This document shows positions 12,675 to 24,398 of a stretch of 64,000 bases of DNA, in pieces. The position numbers were made by a program, and so were the translations under genes. Position 1 is the stretch's first letter; the number at the start of each line of letters is the position of its first letter. This stretch comes from Hofstenia miamia (lineage: Eukaryota; Xenacoelomorpha; Acoela), in assembly GCA_004352715.1 (NCBI GenBank), contig SCFE01000102.1:1583332-1647331 (forward strand). The letters are read 5' to 3'. The notes beneath the pieces were generated by a model that was not told where the DNA came from, did no database searches, and was given only the letters and a program-made list of their open reading frames with translations.

Positions 12675-14290
12675 ATGGATTCCACCCATACTGTTATCTG
12701 TTCTCCTTTTGGGTCCCCCTTAGAGGGCGTCCCCTGTGCAAGCGCTGATGGCCTGAACACTGTCCCTTGCACTGTTGGATCATTAATTAGTTTGTCTCGA
12801 CCAACTTCACCAGATCCACTGCTACATTTACTGAATTGCCGAGTGCTGAACACTCAGAATGCCCCACCAATAACTCCAGATCCTACCCCCCATCTCACAA
12901 AACCCCCAAGATTGAACATCTACGAGATTTGCTGTCACAGCAAGTTGCATTGTGAGTTAAAGGAGAGTGACGCATCAAGGCTCTCCAGGTCGAGCACAAC
13001 ACTCAGCATGTTGAGTTCCAAAGGATGGAGCAGAAATTACTTGACTCAATTCTGCAAGTTACAAATTAGTCAGCTCACGTCTGCACTGAAGCCAACCCCG
13101 CCTCTTAGCTGTGACGACTATGTCGCCACTGCCGCACTCAAAGATTTTGGTGAGCAACTCATGAGTCATTTTGATTGCATGTTGGATGCACACCACAATC
13201 AACAGGTCCAAGCCCCTTCTGGCGAAGTGATTTCTCCCAGATCACCTTCCCAACAGGCTGCCACTACTAGCTGCGAGCCTACATTCATGCAATCCGCAAT
13301 TGCGTTTGTGTCACATTGCCTACCATGAGGGCTTTATCCTCAGAATCACGGTCAGTTCTTCCATTCCCTGTTTGCACTTCTGTTGTGCCCACTGTTTCCA
13401 AGCACACCGCTGATGGAAGCCCTCCATCTGGTGCGCCTCACAGGTCCATGATGCATGGCTGACCACGTTTCACCAACTCTGTCCTTTCTGTTGAGCCTCA
13501 AGGAGGCCCTGAATGCTTTAACAAGCACTCTGCATTACCAAAGTTTACTGGGCACATCGATGCTGTCTCCCAAACCTTTAAAGAATGGTTCTTCTTGTTT
13601 GAACTTAAAATGCGTCAGTACCAGAAGACTCAAGACAACGCCATATTGCAGTTCCCCTTGTACCTCAGTGGACTGGCTTACAACCAGTACATGATGTTGG
13701 ACAATTCCACGAAATCAAACTATGAATTGTTGGTTGGATATTTTGAAGATCATTATAAGGCACCCCACATTAAGCACCAATACAAAACCCTTCTCTGCAA
13801 CATGTCTTTTCAGAAGGGCGACAATGTAAGAAATTATATAACCCAAGTCAAGAGGCTTTTCCGCCTGAGTAGTCTTTCACCAGAGTATTCACGTCATGAC
13901 CTGCTCACCTATATCTGCCATGGGTTTTCACCAGCTCTTCATTCCTGATTGGAGCTCAAGTGGGATCTGGAGGATGACCTGCATACTATCATTAGGAAAG
14001 TGATCAGTATTGTTTATCTTATGCATAACACTAATTGAATTGATAAGGACGTCACTGAGTTGAAATCTGCCTCTGGCATCAGCAAACCCCCCGTCAAGGG
14101 AGGCCCATCTCTAATAAAGAAAAAGGTCGATCCACCCACTAGGTGCTATCATTGTGGGCAAGTAGCCCATTGAAGAAGTGCATGTACCACCACCATCCAA
14201 ATTGTCGAAGATGGAGATGGATTCGTGATCAATGATGAAGCTTTCATGCTTGGCAGCAAAGCCTTGGCTTCTTCCGAGTTGTTAAACTAG
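12675..14290 (+). pseudogene. Gag polyprotein, broken
   Basis: Structural protein of the retrotransposon particle. The N-terminal part (12675-13328) is Pro/Ser-rich and in another frame from the capsid part. The capsid-like part (about 13500-13948) contains FKEWFFLFELKMRQY, LSGLAYNQYM, and YFEDHYKAPHIKHQY with FQKGDNVRNYI, the usual helical pattern of Gypsy Gag. After a stop at 13946-13948 the frame continues to a CCHC zinc knuckle, CYHCGQVAH, interrupted by TGA, at about 14143-14184. Gag ends at the TAG at 14288-14290, immediately behind the slippery heptamer. The gag frame is the same before and after the 13946 stop. Confidence 0.8.
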
Positions 14291-14306
14291 AGGGAGCACC
14301 ACCTCC
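14281..14306 (+). promoter_or_regulatory. -1 ribosomal frameshift signal, gag-pro
   Basis: GTTAAAC (14281-14287) is read in the gag frame as G TTA AAC and followed directly by the gag stop TAG. This fits the X-XXY-YYZ rule, and the same heptamer is known from arteriviruses. A hairpin GGAG/CTCC (14293-14296 with 14303-14306) starts after a 5-nt spacer. A -1 slip enters the protease frame exactly. A diverged element at 43468-43493 has the same arrangement with TTTAAAC. Confidence 0.7.
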
Positions 14307-14945
14307 AAGCAAATGAGCGCAGGAGATCTTAGTGATTACCCACCTCATGCGAAACAATGTAATTCCCGTCGTTATCAATGGGAGTCAAGTAAATGCTACT
14401 GTGGATACTGGTGCTGCTGCCTCGATTATTAGTGATGTGTGTTGCTCTGCCCTATGCATGAGCAGGGATGATCTCAATCCGTCTGCTCACAATTTGATTG
14501 ATGCCCGATCTCCTTAAGAGGCAAGGTAAAAGATGTTGATATGTATATTCATAACAAACTGTTCCAGGTCGACCTGGTAGTTGTGGACACTTCTGAACAC
14601 CCACTCCCCTATGACATCATTTTGGGGAGTGACTTCCTTGAATGCAACTCATGCATAATCGATTTTGGAAACAAAACAGTTTCAATACAAGATGACAAAG
14701 CTACTTGGTTGACAACAGTCCCAGATAAAGAGATCTTTTTCAATTTAACTGAGTCAACAATTGTTGAAGGCTGCCACTGGACTTGCGTCCCCGTCTCTTC
14801 CTATAAAGTATATGACGGAGATGTTATGGTGGTTGGACCCAAAGGAAACTGCCCAAGAAGCATTAAGCTGTCGCCTGATCTGTGCCACGTCAAACATGGT
14901 AAATTGTATGTCACTATACTTAATAACTCTTGTTCTCCAGTTTGA
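14287..14945 (+). pseudogene. Retroviral-type aspartic protease, broken
   Basis: The -1 frame after the slippery site leads, through one TGA at about 14313, to VNATVDTGAAASIIS with the catalytic DTGA intact (about 14389-14433). The second half lies in another frame (14541-14945) and has YDIILGSDFL, the conserved ILG-D motif of the flap and C-terminal region. A frameshift near 14517-14541 separates the halves. The protein would cleave the Gag-Pol polyprotein, but this copy cannot be made intact. Confidence 0.8.
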
Positions 14946-14999
14946 GTTGATGCTAATAATAATCATGGCTGTGCCTGTCAAGCTGACTGCAGTACCTAC

Positions 15000-16647
15000 T
15001 GACTGCATACCCATTTGCACTGCCATACATGACCTAGAGGGACCTCCAGACCCTATGAAGATCCCGGAAGTAACTGAGGAAACTCATCTGCACCTCAGTG
15101 AGGAGGAATGTGAATCTTTAATAGTGCTGCTTCAGTGGAAGAGCAAAGTATTCAAATAGAGGACAATCAGCATTGGTGAGCAATATGCAATCAACACTAC
15201 AACTAACAAGCCAATCAGGCTGCTATTGCAGTGGATCCCTGAAAGCCTTAGAGATGCATACAAGTGACCTCCTAGAGACTGGTATCATCCAGGCTAGTAA
15301 TAGCCCTTACGTGGTGCCTACTGTCTTCATAAAGCAGGGAGACAAGTATTGTCTCTATGTTGATTTTCACAAACTAAATACCATTACAATCAAGGATGCC
15401 TATCCTCTGTCAAGGATAGAGGACCTGCTCTACAGTACTAGCAAGTTCAAGCTTTTTTTGTGTCTAGATCTATGAAAAGCCTACTGGCAGGTTCCTGATG
15501 AAGGCTACAGATATTCCAAAGACTGCTTTTATAATGCCCTATGGTCTGTATGAGTGGCACTACATGGCTTTTGGTTTGTGCAATGCCCCTGTGACATTGG
15601 AGAGGTATGTGACAAAGGTGTTGAAAGGTGACACCAACCTATTAGAGCCTGGCATTTTGGCATACATTGATGATATTCTTGTTGCCAGTAACACATTTCA
15701 GGAAGATCTCAACAAGTTAAAACGCACCCTTGAGTTACTCCAGAAAGCTGGATTGTGGGTGAACAGAAACAAATGCGCCCTCATGCAGAACAAGGTCACT
15801 TTTCTAGGGCGCGTGATCAAACCAGGAAAGATCTCCATCAAGACAAATGCCAAGGATTACCTTGATTGGATTGAGACACATAAAAGCCATAAGGATGTGC
15901 AAAGGCTCATGGGATTTGTAAATTATTACAGGATGTTTCTCCCCAACTTGGCTGAGAAGATGAAGAACATCTCTCAGTTACTAAGAAGATCAGTTGAGTT
16001 CCAATGGACGTGGCGAGAACAGGAGGAGATTGACACAATTAAAAAGGAATTGAAAAGGATCCCAACACTCAAAACCCCCCGATTTCTTGAAGCGTTTTAC
16101 CATCAATTGTGACGCCAGCACTGTGGCTATAAGTGGGGTCCTAAGCCAGGTAATTAATGGAGTCAAAAGTCCTATCCAATATTTCAGTTGTAAACTGTGA
16201 GCTGCAGAGCTCAACTATGGTGCCACGAAAAGTGAACTGCTTGCAGTAGTTGAGTCACTAAAGAAATTTAAGTACTTCTTATTGGGCCACCCACTTATGG
16301 TGCACACTGACAACAGCATGCTGGCCTGGCTCAAAAATTTCTCTGGCAATAAATCAAGCATCGTAGCTAGATGGATAGAGTTCCTCAACAATTTCAATTT
16401 TACCATCAAACACAGACCCAGCAGACTCCATCTGAACACCAACTATTGGATGGCTCTTCCAAGCTACAAGTGCAACCTAAAGAGGCCCGTGGGAAGGCAA
16501 GTGCAGTTCGGATTCATCCCCCTTATGGAATATGAAGCACTGCCAGACATCAATGTGGATCAGCATGGCAGACCTATCTGCCTGTCCTCATGTGAGAAGA
16601 GACAACTGCAGAGGAGATCTGGAAACATCAGAAAGGTGATAAAATAA
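15000..16647 (+). pseudogene. Reverse transcriptase and RNase H, broken
   Basis: Several frames together give a complete RT-RH. YVDFHKLNTIT is followed by LFLCLDL before a TGA at 15474, in the first catalytic Asp block. The second piece (15498-16112) has TAFIMPYGLYEW, MAFGLCNAPVT and the catalytic box YIDDIL (about 15664-15681), then LGRVI and the thumb. RNase H begins with NCDAS at about 16105, in a frame starting from FLKRF. It continues through ELLAVVESLKKFKYFLLGH and VHTDNSMLAWL to IKHRPS. Stops in the gaps include TGA at 16198-16200. These are clear Metaviridae signatures. Confidence 0.9.
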
Positions 16648-16688
16648 TGTCAGAAATCTTATGTTGAATAGCAGACCCCCTTTTTCCA

Positions 16689-17932
16689 ATGGACCCACTA
16701 ACAGGTCAATATTTTCAGCAATACAACTGGCAGGTTAGTGATCAGGGGCTCCTCTATGTGAAATGCAGGAACAATTGGCTGGCTATCCCGGAATATTACC
16801 ATGGCAATCTAGTGAGACAAATTCATGAACGTGGCCACCTGGGCATATTACAAACAGAGAAAACCTTTAACACCAGGTATGTGACCATCAGTATTCGAAC
16901 TGCAGTAATTGATGTGATCAACAAGTGTGAATAATGCCTCTTACAGAATGCAAGTCATTTCCCCTAGCAACATGCAGCACTCTAAAGCCAGGCAGCTGAG
17001 AAACTGTCTTGCAATAACAAGGGATACCAGTACCTCCTGGTTATGGTCGACCATTTTACCAAATATGCACGTGTGATCCTGCTCAAGAACACCACGGCTG
17101 AGCAGATAGCTGAGAAGATCCTGAAGGAATGGATCCTCAAGTTTGGGCCCATGGAGAGGCTGCTCTCTGACAAAGGCCCACAGTTCGAGAATAATCTAAT
17201 GACGGCCCGGAGCCATGAAATGGAAATTATACATGAATTCACCATGGCCTACCATCCTCAATCCAATGGTTTGGTAGAGCGTCTCAACAGAATGTTAATT
17301 AAGTTGCTGTGAGTAGCTTTAGCCCGATCAGCCGGAAACCTCTGTTCATGTGACTACGCAATTAAATCCATTTAAAGGTATGTTTGGTAGGGAATCTGTA
17401 ACACCTTTATCAATGATGTTCCCAAAGTGCCATGATGCCAGTGTAAACTCATATGTGGTGTGGCTGATGCATGAGCTACATCGCGTCCATTTAACTATCT
17501 GCCACAACAAAGGCCAGTCAGCCATCAGGCAGAAAAGGAATTTCAACTGCAAACTGTATGGTGAACTGCACCAGCGAGGCAATAAGGTGTTTGCATATTT
17601 CCTGCCCTGTCACGGATCAAAACCAGGTGTGAAAGTTGGTTATGAACTGGCAGGGGCCTTTTACAATTAAGAAGGTACTAGAACACAATAAGTATACACT
17701 TAGCAATGGGAAGGTGGTTCACTTCTAACAGCTCAAACAAGCCATCAAAGACATTGAACACGTAATATTAGATGAGAACACTGAATTTACACTATTAGAT
17801 AACGGTATTGACATATACGAAACCTATGATAATTTAACTGAATATCCTGAAGAGGATTTTACCGACTCTGATTTTTATGATACTAGTGTCACTGACATGG
17901 AACTAACTAATAACCAAGTACTGCCCAAATGA
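16689..17932 (+). pseudogene. Integrase and pol C-terminus, broken
   Basis: The zinc-binding domain shows His residues in HERGHLG and then KCE before a TAA where the second Cys pair should follow (about 16928-16940). The catalytic core (17043-17312) retains all three acidic positions: the Asp in VDHFTKYA, the Asp in LLSDKGPQF, and the Glu in GLVERLNRM, after the typical AYHPQSNG. The tail (17350-17932) continues through FGRESVTPLS to an acidic C-terminus rich in Asp/Glu/Thr that ends at 17932. The DDE triad is intact, but the frame is broken before and after the core. Confidence 0.85.
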
Positions 17933-18099
17933 TGGGCTAGAGAGATCACTTTGTCAGATCCCCATAGTTGGGACCTTAACCTTAATATTCTGTTTAGAGA
18001 TGATACCCAGTCAGAGCAGAAAGAAGCAAGGCCTGCCATCTCCACCTCAACATTGCCAAGTGCACTGGAGGTTTACATCAGTGAGGATTCAGATGCTTC

Positions 18100-19647
18100 A
18101 ACCTGAAGAAGCAGGTGATCCAAAATGAGTATGCCATGAGGACGCCGAGCAGATTCTGACCTCGTCAGGGCAATGTATAGCCCTGACAGTTCAGAGAGCT
18201 GATAGTCTGCCTGTGACCCAGTCTCACTACTATGTTGGGAGATGCATATCTCCAAGTATGCATGAGTTGCCTAGAGACTCTGTTGCTAGTGTACCATTTA
18301 CTGATATAACAAATGTAAATCAACCCCCCATAGTGACTTGATAGCCCCTTCGACCTCTTTTGATTCCACCTCAGCCCCTTCCACCATTTGCTCACAAAAG
18401 TTCAAGGAGAAGAAGAAAAAGATGTCAAGAATTGGTGATGAGACCATCCACCCTTATTTCATAGCCACTAGGCACGCCACTAACTTTGTTAGAGACAACA
18501 TTTTGGAGGAAACTCAACATCAGACCAGTGAGCTTACAATTATAAGATGCTCATGTGCTCCATAGATATCATCCCGCTTGTCATGGATGGTGAGAAGAGA
18601 CCACTGGTTAATGCTATAATTTTCTATGATACCCACATGCTCACTGGCTTAGGCAGAAATTACTGGAGAAGTACAGTGCACATATTGTTTGATGATGATC
18701 TTACCCTCCCAGTCCTCAGCAGATTTATTAGTACTTGGAGAGGGATCAAAAGGTTTGAGTGTGTTAGCATAGATTTCCCCAGCTTGCTGCTCATCTACTT
18801 TCTGAGACCAAAGGAAATCAAGAACCCAATGCCATGAAGAGCATTGAGATTGCCTACCATTTGGCTAAGACAGAAAGAATTGGGCTCGTACTGGTGATTC
18901 GTGCTGAGCTTGAGAATGAAATTTTGGATCCTATTGAGAGTCTCCATTTCCGCATGGAAAACTTCTTTATCCTCTACCCTGAGTCCTACCAACCAGTATC
19001 GATGTACCAGACTAGTTCACCTCCAGTGACCAAGCTAATTTATACGGACTTGTTACTGTGCAAGCAGATTCTGACGCACCAACTTGCTGTTGATCAGAGA
19101 TTGAAAATAGACACTGCTCTCCAGGCGTAGACACTGGAGGCGATCTATCAATGGAGCTGCCTGTTAACCCGGATCACAGACCTGCAAGCCAGTTTCACTT
19201 TCGCACAAAGTGCCAATACACTACAAGAGATTGACAAGATATGGAAGGATCTTAAAGCTGATAAAAGTCCAGAAACCAAATGGCCTGTCCTAGACATAAA
19301 GAGTCCATCAGCTGAGTATCACCCCTTAGTGGAACGAGTCTTAGGAGAAATTTGCTGCTCTTACACGACTCAGGAAAGGAACAATTACAAAGAATGGCTA
19401 TTTTCGGAGCCATCTGGATCTTGGCCATCTTTTTGACAAAGACTTCCACCCTTGTGCTGCCAATGGATGCAACCATGAGGATTACATTAGCCAAGAAGTC
19501 GCCACACGAAATTACAGCTTGCCCTCTACCATGGAAAGCTAAGAATTGGCTACTCCACCACTGTCCATTACCGTTGTCACCTGGAAAGTCAAAGAGACTC
19601 AAGCTGTTGTCTCTGGGCCACCACTCCAGTTGTTGCCACAGAATTAA
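18100..19647 (+). pseudogene. Unrecognised third ORF of the LTR element
   Basis: Between the end of pol (17932) and the polypurine tract lies about 1.5 kb of coding-like sequence in shifting frames: 18338-18565, 18547-18837, 18834-19437 (one TAG at 19127) and a last piece ending at a TAA, 19645-19647. Together it would be roughly 450 residues. Visible parts are a Ser/Asp-rich start, a Lys-rich patch KFKEKKKKMSR, IHPYFIATRHATNFVRDN, an Asp-Asp-Asp loop in ILFDDDLTLPVLSRF, and a Cys/His cluster CAANGCNHEDY near the end. I see no signal peptide or membrane anchor, so an envelope protein is unlikely. I do not recognise the family. Confidence 0.6.
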
Positions 19648-19662
19648 ATTGAGCAAGGGGCA

Positions 19663-22054
19663 TGTAGAGTCACTCAGGGATATTTGAATATTTCTCTAGA
19701 ATTTTATTAATTCTCAATTTGTAATTTGTTTAATTTCGTATTTTCTATGTCACTCTTGACGTCACCTCGTTATTTTGGGGTTAAGTTTTCATTGCAGTTA
19801 CTTTGTCCCCTAAATGTTATATGACGTATTGTTCAGCTTGCTCATTTGAATTTGCAAGGGAATGATTGAAAGTTGTAAACAATTAGCAGGTAATGATTAA
19901 CGCTTTGTATAAATAGGGAACTATTGTAGCAATCGTTTTTTTCTTGGGCGCTGCCATCAGAAAGACTGAATTAGAATCAAGTCTTGTTTTAACAGAAACG
20001 TGTTCTTTGCTCCACCTTCTGCATGATTATTCTAATTATTATTAGTATAATGATTGCTTAAGTCACAGTGACTATTTGGGAGTCCTGCTAACCTGGCACC
20101 AGTGTGATGCATAATGCTGGATGGTTTGCAGCCTAAATCGTGGTTGGTATTAGGTTATGACTAGGTATACGAAAATAATAAACCTTTTGTTCTTGTCATN
20201 CACTCCAGTTGTTGCCACAGAATTAAATTGAGCAAGGGGCATGTAGAGTCACTCAGGGATATTTGAATATTTCTCTAGAATTTTATTAATTCTCAATTTG
20301 TAATTTGTTTAATTTCGTATTTTCTATGTCACTCTTGACGTCACCTCGTTATTTTGGGGTTAAGTTTTCATTGCAGTTACTTTGTCCCCTAAATGTTATA
20401 TGACGTATTGTTCAGCTTGCTCATTTGAATTTGCAAGGGAATGATTGAAAGTTGTAAACAATTAGCAGGTAATGATTAACGCTTTGTATAAATAGGGAAC
20501 TATTGTAGCAATCGTTTTTTTCTTGGGCGCTGCCATCAGAAAGACTGAATTAGAATCAAGTCTTGTTTTAACAGAAACGTGTTCTTTGCTCCACCTTCTG
20601 CATGATTATTCTAATTATTATTAGTATAATGATTGCTTAAGTCACAGTGACTATTTGGGAGTCCTGCTAACCTGGCACCAGTGTGATGCATAATGCTGGA
20701 TGGTTTGCAGCCTAAATCGTGGTTGGTATTAGGTTATGACTAGGTATACGAAAATAATAAACCTTTTGTTCTTGTCATACATGCAAATATAATATTTGAC
20801 ACAGAGATTAAATTATACCATTGGCAAACGTGAATGCGCAGCAGCTATGCACTATTTAATAGTTAGCTGAGAAATAAAAACCACTTCGAGACTCCTACTT
20901 TGCACTGAGATAGAAATTAAACGTTGAGACAAGTAAGCACCACACCCTCTAATCACAAGCTGCCTTCCCCTCAGGTAGCACTCCGCCTGGACGCCGTATG
21001 AATTGGTCATCCTGGTTACAAGTTACAGTGGATGAATTATGGATGCTATCAGTTATTACGATCTTTTGTTATTTATTTTGTTGGAATCGTGGCTGCTCTA
21101 TGTAGGCCTCAATTGTAACCTTCTTGCAGAGTCAACTAGTTTCTTTTTGGTAATGCNATTCTCAATTTGTAATTTGTTTAATTTCGTATTTTCTATGTCA
21201 CTCTTGACGTCACCTCGTTATTTTGGGGTTAAGTTTTCATTGCAGTTACTTTGTCCCCTAAATGTTATATGACGTATTGTTCAGCTTGCTCATTTGAATT
21301 TGCAAGGGAATGATTGAAAGTTGTAAACAATTAGCAGGTAATGATTAACGCTTTGTATAAATAGGGAACTATTGTAGCAATCGTTTTTTTCTTGGGCGCT
21401 GCCATCAGAAAGACTGAATTAGAATCAAGTCTTGTTTTAACAGAAACGTGTTCTTTGCTCCACCTTCTGCATGATTATTCTAATTATTATTAGTATAATG
21501 ATTGCTTAAGTCACAGTGACTATTTGGGAGTCCTGCTAACCTGGCACCAGTGTGATGCATAATGCTGGATGGTTTGCAGCCTAAATCGTGGTTGGTATTA
21601 GGTTATGACTAGGTATACGAAAATAATAAACCTTTTGTTCTTGTCATACATGCAAATATAATATTTGACACAGAGATTAAATTATACCATTGGCAAACGT
21701 GAATGCGCAGCAGCTATGCACTATTTAATAGTTAGCTGAGAAATAAAAACCACTTCGAGACTCCTACTTTGCACTGAGATAGAAATTAAACGTTGAGACA
21801 AGTAAGCACCACACCCTCTAATCACAAGCTGCCTTCCCCTCAGGTAGCACTCCGCCTGGACGCCGTATGAATTGGTCATCCTGGTTACAAGTTACAGTGG
21901 ATGAATTATGGATGCTATCAGTTATTACGATCTTTTGTTATTTATTTTGTTGGAATCGTGGCTGCTCTATGTAGGCCTCAATTGTAACCTTCTTGCAGAG
22001 TCAACTAGTTTCTTTTTGGTAATGCTGTTATAGTCCCCAGCCACTGATTCTACA
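19663..22054 (+). repeat. 3' LTR, apparently triplicated at lone-N joins
   Basis: It starts TGTAGA (19663) after the purine-rich GAGCAAGGGGCA and ends TCTACA (22054), a perfect 6-bp inverted terminal pair. Bases 19622-20199 recur without visible change at 20201-20778, and 20289-21156 recur at 21158-22025. Each junction is a single N (20200, 21157). Removing both overlaps gives an LTR of about 944 bases. A TATAAATAG box is at 19908-19916 and AATAAA at 20177-20182. Confidence 0.85.
19908..19916 (+). promoter_or_regulatory. LTR TATA box
   Basis: TATAAATAG lies about 245 bases into the LTR, upstream of the AATAAA at 20177. That is the expected order of promoter and polyadenylation signal in an LTR. 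Confidence 0.5.
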
Positions 22055-24387
22055 ATATCATGCACTTTGAAAACAATCATATTCATCTGAATAGTTCAAT
22101 AATGCTCTTATATACTTGTTTCCTTTCAGATAGCATTACCAAATAGGATATCTGCATCATAAATATTGTAGAAACGTTTAGGAGTTATATTTTATTAATG
22201 CATTTTTTTGTAAAATTACAGAAAGGTCTGATCACTAAATTTGTGATTCAGAAATTCCATAACTGTTTATACTCAATATTTTACTTTCTGTAGATTCAAG
22301 CAAACACCCTAAACTGAATATTGTTGAGAAAGTGAAGACCGAGAGAATTGTCAAATTTTTCGAACAATGCAAAGTGGTTTGTAGTTTTTCCCTAATATCA
22401 AGACAAAGTGCACAATAAAGATTTGTAATCTTTCATTAAAGCTGCAAACTTTGACGACATTCTTAGTAAAATATTATTTCTCATTTAACATTTATTTTGG
22501 AGTTTTTGTTGTCATACAGCAATGCAGCATCCATCATTATTGATTTTTTCTGCTATATTAAGCATTAAAAAGGATCTTAGTGCTAAACTATAGATTGAAT
22601 GCAAAAAGTAATCATATTGCTTTAAAGTAAATACTTGATCCATACAGAATTTACTCTCTTTATAAAATGAGTGGGCTGTATTTCAAATACATTTTTACTA
22701 CTGAACATTACGTACCAATCAAAAGCACTGTTTGTCTGAAACAAATATACAGTTTCTGTGTAGTCAAGGATAAGATAGGTCTCATAAACTTGGTTCTTAA
22801 TTATATTATTTTGGGCAAAAATAAATTATTGCAATGACCAAAACAAGACTATAATAGTTGCAATATTAAAATTACGTACAAATACATTATGCAATTTTTG
22901 TAGAATTACAATTAAACACAAAGCAATAAATTCTTGGTCCAAAATTTTTTGCTCAGTTACAAGAACATGACCACCTCGAGATTCATTGGGAAAAGTTGCT
23001 TGCGAATGGGTGACAGAACCATTTTGATTTCTCACAGAGGTTTAATGTTGAGGAAGCCATTCACAAAGACATTTTTTGTCTAATTCCCATGAGAAAAATT
23101 CCGAAATTAAGTAAAATAATAATTGCAATGATATATTTATTTAAGCATATTTATTGCAAATATTTATGAAATTAATAATTACTTTTACAAACCTGCTCTT
23201 AAATATAATCTAATATATCACTTAATAAATTGTGTGAACATAATAGGCGTCTAATAATTTTGACTTGAATTTTAACTGTCATACCATGGAATATACAGAA
23301 ATATATATTTGAATCATATTTTTCATGGTAGTAGAGACATCAGTGGAATATAATATGGTAACAACCCGTTTAGGTAAGTATGACTATAATGATGAAGCAT
23401 GATTATTAGGAAAATGCTTGTTCTAAAAAATATCATACCAATTTGATTACTTACCAAATATTTCTTTTTGCAATCATACTGTTTATTTATTTTTACTTTT
23501 ACATCAACATAAAAGCATGTATAAAATAACCTTTAAATTTTACCGAGGATGGTTTGAAGAGAACTACTGCATAGCTAGATGTGTATGGACAGATATGTGA
23601 ACTTTGACAGGACTCGGTTTATGATTCCATTTTTCCTTCTAGACATGTTGCTGAAGCCGTCTTAGCATTGGCCTAGAATTCAAGTGAATCAATTTGCCAT
23701 TGATGACTTGCACATCAATGGAAGCAGCCTGATGACATTTTAACTCTTCTAAACGGTTATATTATCTCCACATGCTGAGAAAAAGTCAATTTCGACCTAA
23801 GCACTTCTTGCTATTTTTATGTAACTTATGAGACCAATTCGTGAATAATGCTTCTCACGCTTGGCCCCATGCAATAACTATAAATCAGAGCAAGAAAATT
23901 GAATGTTTACACTCCATTTTTAATTTTTTCATTCTACATAATTGTCATGACCATTTGTGCAAGCAAACATGGTGTGATATTCTCAATGATGAAGAACCTC
24001 TATTACACTATATAGTACGCATGGAAAGAAAGATCTAATGTTGGACTTGTCATTCATTGGCATAGTTACTGGGATAAAAATAATAATTTGTATAGTATCA
24101 TGATGTTGCATTGCATCCTTCCTGTTGGAGAATCTGCTACTTATAAAGAAGCTTAATTACAAAAAATTTTATTCCCTTTTAAAAATGTGATACAAAGCGA
24201 CGCTTCTCTCCCTAACACAAGTAGACAACGGCCACATCTTGAAGTACGCTGCTTGGCTCGAACATTTAACCCCTATCATTTCCCAAATTCCCTTTGAGAA
24301 TACTTAATGTTGTTCGGAGGACTTAGGAAGTCTGGCACTGAGACGTCATTCAAATATATAATGGTCAACAATGGTGCTTCAAGGGTT
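22055..24387. other. No gene recognised
   Basis: AT-rich sequence. Frames of 65-70 codons at 22826-23035 (minus) and 23841-24038 (plus) show no motif. Confidence 0.45.
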
Positions 24388-24398
24388 ACTAACCAAAT
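24388..24398. repeat. 11-bp direct repeat, left
   Basis: ACTAACCAAAT directly left of the GC-rich element. It is repeated exactly at 26619-26629. Confidence 0.7.

Larger units (their letters stand above)
11923..22054 (+). mobile_element. Ty3/Gypsy-type LTR retrotransposon, degenerate
   Basis: Order: 5' LTR fragment, primer-binding site, gag, protease, RT, RNase H, integrase, an extra ORF, polypurine tract and 3' LTR. The PR-RT-RH-IN order is that of Metaviridae. The coding part is broken by many stops (several TGA) and frameshifts, so the copy is dead. The 5' LTR keeps only its last 284 bases and differs from the 3' LTR by substitutions and a 13-bp deletion near 12140, indicating an old insertion. 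The 3' LTR is repeated around lone N characters, probably an assembly effect. Confidence 0.9.

Noticed and set aside
18100-19647. Envelope gene in the LTR element
   Set aside because: No signal peptide, fusion-peptide-like stretch or membrane anchor is visible in any frame.
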